From assembly GCA_049840475.1 (NCBI GenBank), contig JASGKX010000001.1:992001-1056000 (forward strand): DNA of 64,000 nt, given 5' to 3'. The DNA comes from JBGVSA01 sp049840475 (GTDB lineage Bacteria > Pseudomonadota > Gammaproteobacteria > Burkholderiales > Rhodocyclaceae). The position numbers and the translations under genes were made by a program. This document shows positions 50,245 to 58,640 of this stretch, piece after piece. Under the pieces are notes generated by a model, which searched no databases, was not told where the DNA came from, and saw nothing but the letters and a program-made list of their open reading frames with translations. How positions within the stretch are numbered: the stretch's first letter is position 1; each line of letters starts with the position of its first letter.

Positions 50245-50388
50245 ATGAACCACATCATGCACGTGGCGCACAACGCCATGGATAAACCACTGGTCGACAA
50301 GGCACTTTCTGCAGCTTGTGCCGTCCTGTCTGCGCTCGCGCCGTATGCGATCGCTGGCGCAGCGCTATTGGTTTATCACTACTACTGA
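50245..50388 (+). CDS. Small membrane protein, 47 residues
   Basis: Very short gene (MNHIMHVAHNAMDKPLVDKA then ALSAACAVLSALAPYAIAGAALLVYHYY) with an excellent GAGGAGAG ribosome site 5 bases before the ATG. The C-terminal half is one hydrophobic helix, so an inner-membrane single-pass protein is likely. No family is recognised. It diverges from the LysR gene and may be its target. Confidence 0.6.
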   Translation: MNHIMHVAHNAMDKPLVDKALSAACAVLSALAPYAIAGAALLVYHYY

Positions 50389-50576
50389 CACCGTGACGCT
50401 CGCGGCAATATTCATCGCGGGCATTCGATAGCATCACAAAAAGTTCACCTGGAGCGAATAATGGTTCGCTCCAGGCTGAACGCAGTCCAGACTCGCTCCC
50501 CGCGCTTCGCACATCTGGACGTGGCGCCCGCTGTAGGCGCTGGCTACCATGACGTTTTGTACGCCATGGCTACGTC

Positions 50577-51071
50577 ATGTCGCCGGACTCCTCTCCCGAA
50601 CCTCTGCCCGAAGCGCTCTCCGCGTTCATCCAGAGCGGACTGTCGATTACAGTCGCTTCTCGCGATGGTGGCATGCACACATCGCTGGCGCGGTGCTTCG
50701 GTTGCCGGGTGTCCGCCGACCGACGCCGCGTAACGCTGATCGTTCAACATGCGCAAGCCGCCGCAGTGCTGGCGGACGTGCGTGCCAACGGTCAGGTTGC
50801 GGTCGTCTTCAGCAAGCCATCCACCAATCAGACGGTGCAGCTAAAGGGGCGGGACGCCGTCGTCGAACCGCAGCGCCCGTTCGATCAGGTCTGCGCCGGC
50901 CAGCACGTCGAAACGCTTCTGGAGGATCTGCGTTCGTTGCACGAATATGGTGAATCTCTGCTGCGTGCCGTATTCCAGTGGGACCCGGCCGAACTGTGCA
51001 GCATCAGCTTCACGCCTTCGGCAGGCTTTATCCAGACGCCCGGACCCAGCGCCGGCAATCGCCTGCCGTGA
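50577..51071 (+). CDS. Pyridoxamine 5'-phosphate oxidase-like protein
   Basis: 164-residue flavin-binding split-barrel fold of the PNPOx-like type: LSAFIQSGLSITVASRDGGMHTSLARCFGCRVSADRRRVTLIV, then VAVVFSKPSTNQTVQLKGRDAVV. Members bind FMN or F420 and reduce or sense small molecules, and the substrate is unknown. The stop overlaps the next gene's GTG in GTGA, and that gene starts with a second PNPOx-like domain, so the two are functionally coupled. Confidence 0.8.
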   Translation: MSPDSSPEPLPEALSAFIQSGLSITVASRDGGMHTSLARCFGCRVSADRRRVTLIVQHAQAAAVLADVRANGQVAVVFSKPSTNQTVQLKGRDAVVEPQRPFDQVCAGQHVETLLEDLRSLHEYGESLLRAVFQWDPAELCSISFTPSAGFIQTPGPSAGNRLP

Positions 51072-52418
51072 ATACCCTGACCACCGGCCTCGACGCCATC
51101 CGCAATTGTCTGGAAGCGGCCATCCCGAGCATTCTTGCCACCTGCTCGCCCGATGGCGTTCCCAATGTCACGTATGTGTCGCAGGTTGAATACGTCGACC
51201 CCCAGCACGTTGCGCTGTCTTTCCAGTTCTTCAGCAAGACGCGCGAAAACATCCTGGCGCACCCCTTTGCCACGGCCTATGTCACGGACGGCACCACGGG
51301 GGCGAGCTATCGATTGAGTCTGCAATATCTGCACACCCAGACTGAAGGTTGGTTGTTCGAGCGAATGAAGGCCAAGCTCGCTGGCATCGCCTCGCATTCC
51401 GGCCTGGTCGGGGTGTTCCGGCTGCTCGGTTCGGATGTCTATCGTGTGCTCGCAATTGAACGCGTACCCGGTGGAAGCCTCTCCGCTCCGGCTCCACGCC
51501 GCAATCTGCTGTCGTCGCTCAGAGCTGCGAGCGAAGCGTTGTGCGCCATCGGGGACCTGTCGTCCCTGCTCGACCAGACACTGCAAAGTCTCGATGCGCA
51601 ATTCGGCATTGCTCACAGCATGCTGTTGATGTTCGATGCCGTTCACCATCGGCTCTACACCGTTGCGACGCATGGCTATGCTGAGTCCGGTGTCGGGTTC
51701 GAAATCGGTCTGGGCGAAGGTGTCATCGGTGTGGCGGCAGAGCATCGCGTGCCGATCCGCATTGCGCACATGACGAACGAATACAGCTACGCCCGCGCTG
51801 TACGTGATCAGGCCATCGACGCCGGATTCAGCACAGGCGAAGAAATCCCCTTTGTCGGGCTGGCCCAGGCACACAGTCAGATGGCCGTGCCGATTCTTGC
51901 CGCTGACGCGTTGGTTGGTGTGCTGTACGTCGAGAGCCCCGAGCAACAGCGGTTCTCGTATGACGATGAAGACGCGTTGGTGACGCTTGCACGGCAGGTG
52001 GGTCTGGCGATCCGAGCCCTGCAATGTGTCGAGACATCTGTGACGGAAGATTTTCCGCGTGCGCAGCCTGTCGCCTCACCCGCGCAAGGCTCCGCAACGG
52101 TCCGTCATTTTGCCGAGAACGACAGCGTGTTCATCGACAACGACTACATCATCAAGGGCGTAGCCGGGGCGATCCTGTGGCGTTTGCTTGGGCAGCACGC
52201 GGAGAGTGGCCGCACGGAATTTTCCAATCGCGAACTGCGCCTGGATTCCGCGCTGCGCCTGCCGGATATCGACGATAACCTCGAAGCGCGCCTCATTCTG
52301 CTTTCACGTTCAACTCAACGAGCGCTGCGACTTTCTCTCGATTGAAAAGACCGGTCGGGGGCGATTCCGGCTCAAGGTTAACCGGCGGCTGGATCTGCTC
52401 GCCAGCGTGCCTCGATGA
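51068..52418 (+). CDS. PNPOx-GAF domain sensor protein, frameshifted as read
   Basis: The N-terminus (about 1-130) is a PNPOx-like split barrel (AAIPSILATCSPDGVPNVTYVSQVEYVD). A GAF domain follows (about 145-320; ALCAIGDLSSLLDQTLQSL ... FSYDDEDALVTLARQVGLAI), then a conserved C-terminal module (IIKGVAGAILWRLLGQHAESGRTEFSNRELRLD). The frame stops at 52345 because of an extra T at about 52309-52310. Removing it continues as RQLNERCDFLSIEKTGRGRFRLKV to a stop at 52416-52418, giving 449 residues. The restored stop overlaps the next ATG in ATGA, which strongly supports the correction. Confidence 0.85.
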
Positions 52419-52840
52419 CCACCGCAGCCCCGGATTTCGTCCGATCGCTATCGTCCTGTATTGAGGCTCCTGCCCCTGCGGCTCTTGCTGAACTGCGCGA
52501 ACGGTGCATGGCCGATGAGGCGGGATTGGCCGGGCGTCTGGTCGTGCTGTTGTCACAACCCGTGCACTGGCAGATACGGCTGTGCGTGTTCAAGTACATC
52601 GCCTACTGCTCAACGTCGCACGAGGCACGTTCTGCTCTGTGGCATATCGCGCGCGACGACATTTGTGCGTCCAACATTTTCGTCAGGGCATGGGCCTACA
52701 ACATGCTCGCCTGGACTGCCGAGGGCCTGCCGTCCCACGCCGAAGAGGCGCGTGAGCTATTGGCGATGGGCGCGCGGGATGAACCGCCTGCCGTGCGTGC
52801 ACGCATACGCGCGGCTCTGCGGCGGCGCTACGTGCCCTGA
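52415..52840 (+). CDS. Hypothetical helical-repeat protein
   Basis: 141-residue soluble protein composed of paired helices (WQIRLCVFKYIAYCSTSHEARSALWHIARDD, NIFVRAWAYNMLAWTAEGLPSHAEEARELLAMGARDEPPAVRARIRAALR), suggestive of HEAT-like repeats that bind other proteins. There are no catalytic motifs. The start overlaps the frame-restored PNPOx-GAF stop, making it the third gene of a coupled set. Confidence 0.7.
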   Translation: MTTAAPDFVRSLSSCIEAPAPAALAELRERCMADEAGLAGRLVVLLSQPVHWQIRLCVFKYIAYCSTSHEARSALWHIARDDICASNIFVRAWAYNMLAWTAEGLPSHAEEARELLAMGARDEPPAVRARIRAALRRRYVP

Positions 52841-52923
52841 ACACAAGTGCCACAAAAGGCGTCTTGCCCTTTTTCCCGCATCACCAATAATGAAAAACCG
52901 GTCGGCAAAGGGGAGGTGTCCGT

Positions 52924-53367
52924 ATGGGCGAAGCGCATTTGATGCGAAGGGTCTACATTCGCCATCCGTCGGACATGCCTATCGAGTTGCGCTCGGAAGA
53001 CGGAGAACTCACTGGCGAACAACGGCTCAAGGACATCAGTCTCGGTGGCATTGCCTGCCGAGCGGAACGCGCGCAACCGGTGGGCAGCGTGGTAAGTCTG
53101 TGTATTGCTTCTACTGATCCGCCATTCCGGATGCGCGGGCGCGTGACGTGGTGCATCCGGCGTGGTGAGCAGTACGACATCGGCGTTCAGTTTCTTGCGC
53201 AGGACGACGCGTTTGCTGCGCGCATGGTCGAACAGGTATGCCACATCGAGCAGTACCGCAACGACGTATTGCGCCGTGAAGGGCGCGTGCTCGACAGCGA
53301 AGAGGCCGCACGCGAATGGATCAAGCGTTTTGCGCCGGATTTCCCCGACCCGCGCGCCATGCATTGA
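52924..53367 (+). CDS. PilZ domain protein (c-di-GMP binding)
   Basis: 147-residue protein built around a PilZ domain: the RRVYIRHPSDMPIELR N-terminal box supplies the arginine pair, and DISLGGIACRAE gives the (D/N)xSxxG motif, both used for cyclic di-GMP. The C-terminal helices are extra. It follows the PNPOx-GAF cluster by 83 bases with its own GGGGAGG site, and may link redox or small-molecule sensing to c-di-GMP output. It converges with the RES-toxin gene. Confidence 0.88.
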   Translation: MGEAHLMRRVYIRHPSDMPIELRSEDGELTGEQRLKDISLGGIACRAERAQPVGSVVSLCIASTDPPFRMRGRVTWCIRRGEQYDIGVQFLAQDDAFAARMVEQVCHIEQYRNDVLRREGRVLDSEEAAREWIKRFAPDFPDPRAMH

Positions 53368-53382
53368 ACGCGCGCCACTGAC

Positions 53383-54093
53383 TTATCCCCACCACGCTGT
53401 CTCGAAGATCATCCGTTCGCTGGCACGCAGCCAGATGGCTTCGCGCGGTGTAACCGTCAGCCACCACGATTGCGTACCCGGCTCCGGGCGTGGCCGGGCA
53501 AAAGCACTCGGTCCCATCAGTACGGCACACCACGCGGGCTTCGGGTCGCGGACCGAGGCGTAGATCACCGCATCCATGCTGGCTTTGCGTGCGGCACGTC
53601 CGAGCGCCTGTGTTGCGGCATAGTCGCGCGGCGCCGTCCATTGGGCGGATTGTTCTGCCAATGGCGGCTGGCGCAGATCGATGGCCCGCCCTTGCGCCTT
53701 GACCGCAAACGCCGTGTGCGCAACTGGCCCGATCGACTCAAGCGCTGGACTGTCCTGCAAAAAGCGCCAGCGCCAATAACCCAGTTCGGCTGCCGCGGTG
53801 CGCACACCCTGAGCGCCATAGAACACACCGGGATCGGTCGGGCCGCGAAAGCGCGAGCCGGCCGGGTACGGCGGATAACGGAAGGGGCTCGCGAGCAGAT
53901 AGTCCAGCCCGGTCGTGGCCAGCGGAACGGGCGGCTTGCCGCCTTCAATGAGGATTTCCAGCAGATCGTGTTCGGCGCCACTGTCGACCAGTTTCATCGT
54001 GCTGGTGACGTGCTGGGCCTCGACCATGCGCCAGAGTGTGGCGCGCCAGTCGCGGGCATGCTCGGCGAGCGTTTCCGGCGAGGGGATATCCAT
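53383..54093 (-). CDS. RES-domain toxin of an Xre-RES toxin-antitoxin pair
   Basis: 236-residue RES-domain protein. The signature runs RFRGPTDPGVFYGAQGVRTAAAELGYWRWRFL (Arg and Glu of RES), then DYAATQALGRAARKASMDAVIYASVR (Ser-containing block). RES toxins related to MbcT degrade NAD+. The start at 54093 overlaps the antitoxin stop by one base (TGATG), the usual coupling. A longer upstream frame has no family similarity. Confidence 0.88.
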   Translation of the reverse strand: MDIPSPETLAEHARDWRATLWRMVEAQHVTSTMKLVDSGAEHDLLEILIEGGKPPVPLATTGLDYLLASPFRYPPYPAGSRFRGPTDPGVFYGAQGVRTAAAELGYWRWRFLQDSPALESIGPVAHTAFAVKAQGRAIDLRQPPLAEQSAQWTAPRDYAATQALGRAARKASMDAVIYASVRDPKPAWCAVLMGPSAFARPRPEPGTQSWWLTVTPREAIWLRASERMIFETAWWG

Positions 54094-54467
54094 CAGATGC
54101 AGGCGCGCGAGGCGTCGAGATATTGAACGACGCGGACGAGCCCTTCGGCGCTGACGATGAGGTCTTCGGGTTTTGCGCCAAGAGCGAGGTTCTCGCCCTG
54201 CAGCCAACGTCGCGCCCCGTCCTGGCTGCCCACGATGGAATCGAGTGAGCGGAACAACCGCACCACCAGCAAAGCAAGCTCCCATTCCTTGCGATTTTCG
54301 GCCAATTGGTATCGGCCGGCGCCCAGTCTGGAAATGGTCGCTGGGCTGACACCCAATATCTGGGCGAGCCGCCCGTTGCTGATGCCCAACGCGACGGCGG
54401 CGCGTAGCGTGGCTTTTGAAAGAACGGTGGCAGCTTCAGGAGAAGCCGTAGTCTGCGGTGAGAACAT
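54093..54467 (-). CDS. Xre/MbcA/ParS-type antitoxin
   Basis: 124-residue antitoxin from the ATG at 54467. An N-terminal Xre-like HTH (LRAAVALGISNGRLAQILGVSPATISRLGAG) is followed by the C-terminal antitoxin domain with the MbcA/ParS signature (RLFRSLDSIVGSQDGARRWLQGENLALGAKPEDLI). It neutralises the RES toxin translated from the overlapping next gene, and probably represses its own promoter at the inverted repeat just upstream. Confidence 0.88.
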   Translation of the reverse strand: MFSPQTTASPEAATVLSKATLRAAVALGISNGRLAQILGVSPATISRLGAGRYQLAENRKEWELALLVVRLFRSLDSIVGSQDGARRWLQGENLALGAKPEDLIVSAEGLVRVVQYLDASRACI

Positions 54468-54476
54468 GGAGTATCT

Positions 54477-54529
54477 CCGTCTATTCTGTGGAAAATATAT
54501 ATGCGCCAATTTTCTGTTGCAATAGACGG
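54477..54529. promoter_or_regulatory. Probable operator/promoter of the Xre-RES pair
   Basis: Inverted repeat CCGTCTATT (54477-54485) / AATAGACGG (54521-54529) flanks an AT-rich core containing a TATATA stretch, immediately upstream of the antitoxin ATG at 54467. Layout matches an autoregulated toxin-antitoxin promoter. Confidence 0.6.
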
Positions 54530-54545
54530 ATCAACGAGCCGGGCA

Positions 54546-54575
54546 TAAAAAAACGGCCCCGAAGGGCCGTTTTGT
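54546..54575 (-). terminator. Terminator of mscL
   Basis: GC-rich stem ACGGCCC / GGGCCGT with a short loop is followed on the minus strand by a run of seven T, located 16 bases after the mscL stop. On the plus strand it is also followed by TTTT, so it may work in both directions. Confidence 0.85.
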
Positions 54576-54590
54576 CCGTGCTGAACAGGC

Positions 54591-55022
54591 TTATTGACGA
54601 CGCAGCGAGTCGCGAATCTCACGCAACAGCACGATGTCTTCCGGCGTTGCAGCGGGTTCCGGCGCGGGTGCTGGCTCGGTACGGCGCAGGCGATTGATCT
54701 GCTTGATCATCAAGAAGATGACGAAAGCGAGGATCAGGAAGTTGATGGCAATGGTGATGAAGTTGCCGTAGGCCAGTACCGGCACGGCCGCCTTCTGGAG
54801 GGCGTCGAGCGTGCGCGGCGTGCCGTCGGGAACAGGCCCCAGCACGATGAACAGGTTCGAAAAATCGATCTTGCCAACCACCGCACCGACGATCGGCATG
54901 ATGACGTCCTTGACCATCGAATCGACGATCTTGCCGAACGCGCCGCCGATGATCACGCCGACGGCGAGGTCGACCACGTTTCCTTTGAGGGCGAATTCCT
55001 TGAATTCACTGAAAAAGCTCAT
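54591..55022 (-). CDS. mscL: Large-conductance mechanosensitive channel MscL
   Basis: 143-residue pore protein that opens under extreme membrane tension during hypo-osmotic shock. The N-terminal amphipathic stretch and first helix are MSFFSEFKEFALKGNVVDLAVGVIIGGAFGKIVDSMVKDVIMPIVG, with the small-residue glycine/alanine packing of the gate. The second helix is FITIAINFLILAFVIFLMIK. The C-terminal helical bundle ends LLREIRDSLRRQ. Length and motifs are canonical. Confidence 0.97.
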   Translation of the reverse strand: MSFFSEFKEFALKGNVVDLAVGVIIGGAFGKIVDSMVKDVIMPIVGAVVGKIDFSNLFIVLGPVPDGTPRTLDALQKAAVPVLAYGNFITIAINFLILAFVIFLMIKQINRLRRTEPAPAPEPAATPEDIVLLREIRDSLRRQ

Positions 55023-55283
55023 GCGGATCTCCTGTCTGGATGCGCTCCGGTGCCTTCCGGCCTATGAAGCGCTTATAAAAAGGGGTGGCAGCGAGTGTGG
55101 CTCATGAAGCGGTCTCACGGCAATAGTCATACCCCGGCCGCATAGCGATCCGGGCCGATCCTGGGGCGCTTCGAGCGGGGTGCGGCGTACCGGCAAGCGG
55201 GCAAAGGTGTGCTCAGGGCCTGTCCTCTGCGAAAATAGCCGGGTTCGCCCTGGCGGCGTGCTTACCCCCATGGTTGATTTCCA

Positions 55284-57410
55284 ATGCGTTTGACCTCTGT
55301 ACTGAAGGTACTCGGCTTCGTCGCCGGCGGCGTGGCAGCCGTGATTCTTGGCGCTGCGCTGTTCATCTGGGTGACCTTCGATGCGCGTCGCACCGAGAGC
55401 GAACTGGTGCGTTATTTTGCCGACGGCTACCAGCGCAGCCTGCGCCTGGACGGCGGTGTGTCGCTGACGCTGTGGCCGCGCCCGGCGCTCAGCGTGCGTC
55501 AGGCCACGTTGACCGAAGCACGCAGTACCACGACCTTTCTCGAAGCCCGCGAGCTGCGTCTGCCGCTGGCGCTTGGACCGCTGCTGTCCAAGCGCATGGT
55601 GGTTCGTTCGGTGCAGGCCAATGCGATCACCGTCCACTTTGTGCGCGACGCCAAGGGGCGTTGGAGTCATGCCGACTTCCTCACCGACACACCGGCCACC
55701 TCCAGCCTGGTGGACGCGACCGACATCGCTTGGTTGGATCTGCGGCAGATAGATGGCGATCTGTTAGACGTCGGCAGCAATCGGCGTCTGCAGTTCAAAG
55801 AACTGCGCATGCAGACGGGCGCGCTCTACGCGGGCGGTGCCGGCACGCTCAAGCTGCGCGGTCACGTGCAAGGCAGCGACCCGGTCGTGGACGGCGATCT
55901 GCGGCTGACGGGCAACTATCGCATCACTTCGGCCAGCGTGGGCCGTATCGACAGTGTCATGGCGCGCGTTGCCGGCCGTGTCGGCAATCTGACGGGCGCG
56001 GAAGCGACTGCGCGTGCGGATACGATCGCATGGGAGCAATCCGGAGAGAACTGGCAGACGGTGCAGGCCAAGCTCGACCTGCGCGGCACGCATGGCCCGC
56101 AGTCGGTGCAATTTGGCGCCAGCACGCCGCGCCTGGAGTGGTCGGACGATGTGCCGCACACTGAACGTTTCAACGCGAGCTACGTCGTGCGAAGCCAGGA
56201 CGAGAACATCAACCTCGGGGCGGAAGTCCGTAATGTCGTGCCGTCGACGGGTGGTTTTTCGGCCGAGGCCATGCAAGTCCGCTGGCAGGTACGCCGCGGC
56301 ATCGCCGGCACCGAAGGCGACGCTTCCTCGCCGCTGCGCGTGGACTGGAAAGCTGGCCGGCTGGAGTGGGAACGCATCGGCGGCAACCTGCGCCTGATCC
56401 ACCCGCGTCTTTCTGCTGAGAACGCCCGTGCCACGATCGCGGGCTCCGCCCTCGTCAATGTGCGCGATGCCCATAGCGCGACGGTGCGCGTGACGGCCAC
56501 CACTGGCGAAGACAACGTGCGGTTCGACACCCAGATCAACGGAGTCGATCCCTTCAACGCGCATGTCAACATCAGCGCCAAGCGTCTGGATGTTGACCGC
56601 TTGATGGCGCCCGCTGCTGCCAATCCAGAAATGCCGTTCGCATGGCTTGGCGGGAGCATCCTGTCGGGTACGTTCAGCCTCGACAATGTGGTGGCGGGTG
56701 GCCTGCGCCTCGATTCGTTGCGCGTGCCGTATAACTTCGCCGCCGGCAAACTCGCCAGCAACGGACACCGTATTTCGCTCTACGGCGGCTCGGTCGCCGG
56801 CAGCGCTGACTACGACATCATCACGCGCAAACTCTCGCTGGATGAGCGCTACGACAACGTTGACCTGAAAGCGGCCGCGCACGACTCCGGCAAATCGTTG
56901 CCCTTGCTCGGTCGCCTGAGCGGTACCGCGCAGATCAATACCACCGGCGCATCACTGGCATCGCTGATGAACAATGCCAACGGCATGATGCGCGTAAAGG
57001 TCGTGCAGCCCGTCATCGTGGGCGTCGATCTGGCGACAGCGCTTCAGCAGACCCGCAACGCCGGCACCACCTATCGCACGCGGGCGGGCGAGCGCACCGA
57101 GCTTACGGATGTCTCGGGCAACCTCGGCCTGCGCAGCGGCACTTACTTCACGCAGTCTCTTGCGGGACGTGGCAGTTGGTTGCGACTAGTCGCCAATGGC
57201 GAGGTCGATCCGGGCAAGAACACCGTTGACATGCTGCTGCAGACCACCGTACTGCGGGGCGCTGGTCCTGCGGCGGTCAAGGATCTGCGCGGCAAGACCC
57301 TGCCTTTGCGCTTGACCGGCACACTCACGCAACCGGACGCGCACCTCGACACCAGCCCGGCCAAGCCTGCGACAACGCGCGTACCGGCTGCCAACGGAGC
57401 GCGGCCGTGA
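55284..57410 (+). CDS. AsmA family protein
   Basis: 708-residue envelope protein. It has one N-terminal membrane anchor (LKVLGFVAGGVAAVILGAALFIWV) and a long periplasmic beta-rich region that opens with the DARRTESELVRYFADGYQRSLRLDGGVSLTLWPRPALSV AsmA block. The C-terminal AsmA-like repeat includes NANGMMRVKVVQPVIVGVDLA and RSGTYFTQSLAGRGSWLRLVANGEVDPGKNTVDMLL. AsmA-like proteins are thought to form hydrophobic-groove bridges for phospholipid transport to the outer membrane. The stop overlaps cca by 4 bases. Confidence 0.9.
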   Translation: MRLTSVLKVLGFVAGGVAAVILGAALFIWVTFDARRTESELVRYFADGYQRSLRLDGGVSLTLWPRPALSVRQATLTEARSTTTFLEARELRLPLALGPLLSKRMVVRSVQANAITVHFVRDAKGRWSHADFLTDTPATSSLVDATDIAWLDLRQIDGDLLDVGSNRRLQFKELRMQTGALYAGGAGTLKLRGHVQGSDPVVDGDLRLTGNYRITSASVGRIDSVMARVAGRVGNLTGAEATARADTIAWEQSGENWQTVQAKLDLRGTHGPQSVQFGASTPRLEWSDDVPHTERFNASYVVRSQDENINLGAEVRNVVPSTGGFSAEAMQVRWQVRRGIAGTEGDASSPLRVDWKAGRLEWERIGGNLRLIHPRLSAENARATIAGSALVNVRDAHSATVRVTATTGEDNVRFDTQINGVDPFNAHVNISAKRLDVDRLMAPAAANPEMPFAWLGGSILSGTFSLDNVVAGGLRLDSLRVPYNFAAGKLASNGHRISLYGGSVAGSADYDIITRKLSLDERYDNVDLKAAAHDSGKSLPLLGRLSGTAQINTTGASLASLMNNANGMMRVKVVQPVIVGVDLATALQQTRNAGTTYRTRAGERTELTDVSGNLGLRSGTYFTQSLAGRGSWLRLVANGEVDPGKNTVDMLLQTTVLRGAGPAAVKDLRGKTLPLRLTGTLTQPDAHLDTSPAKPATTRVPAANGARP

Positions 57411-58637
57411 CGGCGGGTCTGCGCTGCTATGTGGTTGGCGGCGCCGTGCGCGATCGTCTGCTCGGTCTGCCGGTGAGCGACCACGATTGGGTCGTAGTCG
57501 GTGCGACTGTCGATGACATGCTCTCGCGCGGATTCCGCGCCGTCGGCAAGGACTTTCCTGTCTTTCTGCATCCGCGCACGCATGAGGAATACGCGCTGGC
57601 GCGCACCGAACGCAAGACTGGTCATGGCTACAAGGGCTTTGCTTTTCATGCCAGCCCCGATGTAACGCTCGAGGAAGACCTCGCCCGTCGGGACCTCACC
57701 GTCAATGCGATTGCCGAAGACGAACACGGCACGCTGGTCGATCCCTATGGCGGCCAGCGCGACATTGCAGCGCGCGTCTTCCGCCATGTCAGCCCGGCGT
57801 TTGCGGAAGACCCGGTACGGATACTGCGCATCGCGCGCTTCGCGGCGCGCTTTTCGGATTTCACCATTGCGCCGGAGACGATGGTGCTCATGCGCCAGAT
57901 GGTTGACGCTGGCGAAGTCGATCACTTGGTCGCCGAACGGGTATGGCAGGAGATCTCGCGCGGGCTCATGAGCGAGCGGCCCTCGCGCATGCTCGAAGTG
58001 CTGCGCGAATGTGGTGCGCTGGTGCGTCTGCTGCCGGAGGTGGACGCATTGTTCGGCGTGCCGCAGCCGGCGCAATACCACCCTGAAGTTCGACACCGGC
58101 GCACACCTTGGACTGGTGCTCGACGCTGCCGCCCGCCGTGGCGAATCCCTGCCCGTGCGCTTTGCGGCACTCGTGCATGACCTCGGCAAGGGTGAGACGC
58201 CCGCACACGTCCTGCCGCATCACTATGGTCACGAAGGTCGCGGCGTTGCGCTGACTGAGGCCGTGTGCGAACGGCTGCGTGTTCCGGTGGAATGTCGCGA
58301 TGTCGGCGTCATGACGACGCGCGAGCATGGTGTCGTCCATCAGGCGATGGCGTTGCGTCCCTCGACGATGGCGAAGTTGTTCGCGCGCTGCGACGTGCTG
58401 CGCCGGCCGGAGCGGTTCGAGCAGATGCTGGCCGCTTGCGCGTGCGACTTCCATGGACGCCCGGGATACGAGACGCGCGACTACCCGCAAATCGAGCGCT
58501 TGCGGGTCGGCATGCGCGCGTACGTCGGCGTGGATGCCGGCGCCATTGCCCGTTCGCTCGAAGACAAATCGAAGATTCCGCAGGCGGTGGCCGACGCGCG
58601 CGCCGCCGCCGTCGCGGAAGCGCTGCGCGCCGCCTGA
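57407..58637 (+). CDS. cca: CCA tRNA nucleotidyltransferase, frameshifted as read
   Basis: Adds or repairs the CCA end of tRNAs. A GTG start at 57407 gives the typical opening CYVVGGAVRDRLLGLPVSDHDWVVVGAT. The nucleotidyltransferase core has DLTVNAIA and FRHVSPAFAEDPVRILRIARFAARF, and an HD-domain phosphohydrolase follows (FAALVHDLGKGETP). The frame fails after PAQYHPEV, where GTTCGAC replaces GTCGAC. Removing one T at 58089-58090 yields PEVDTGAHLGLVLDAAARRGE and a 409-residue protein. The gene overlaps the AsmA stop. The extra base is probably a sequence error, since loss of cca would be harmful here. Confidence 0.93.
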
Positions 58638-58640
58638 GGC

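Noticed and set aside
55062..55670. Minus-strand frame of 202 codons opposite the AsmA gene start
   Set aside because: Shadow of the AsmA coding sequence with no start signal.
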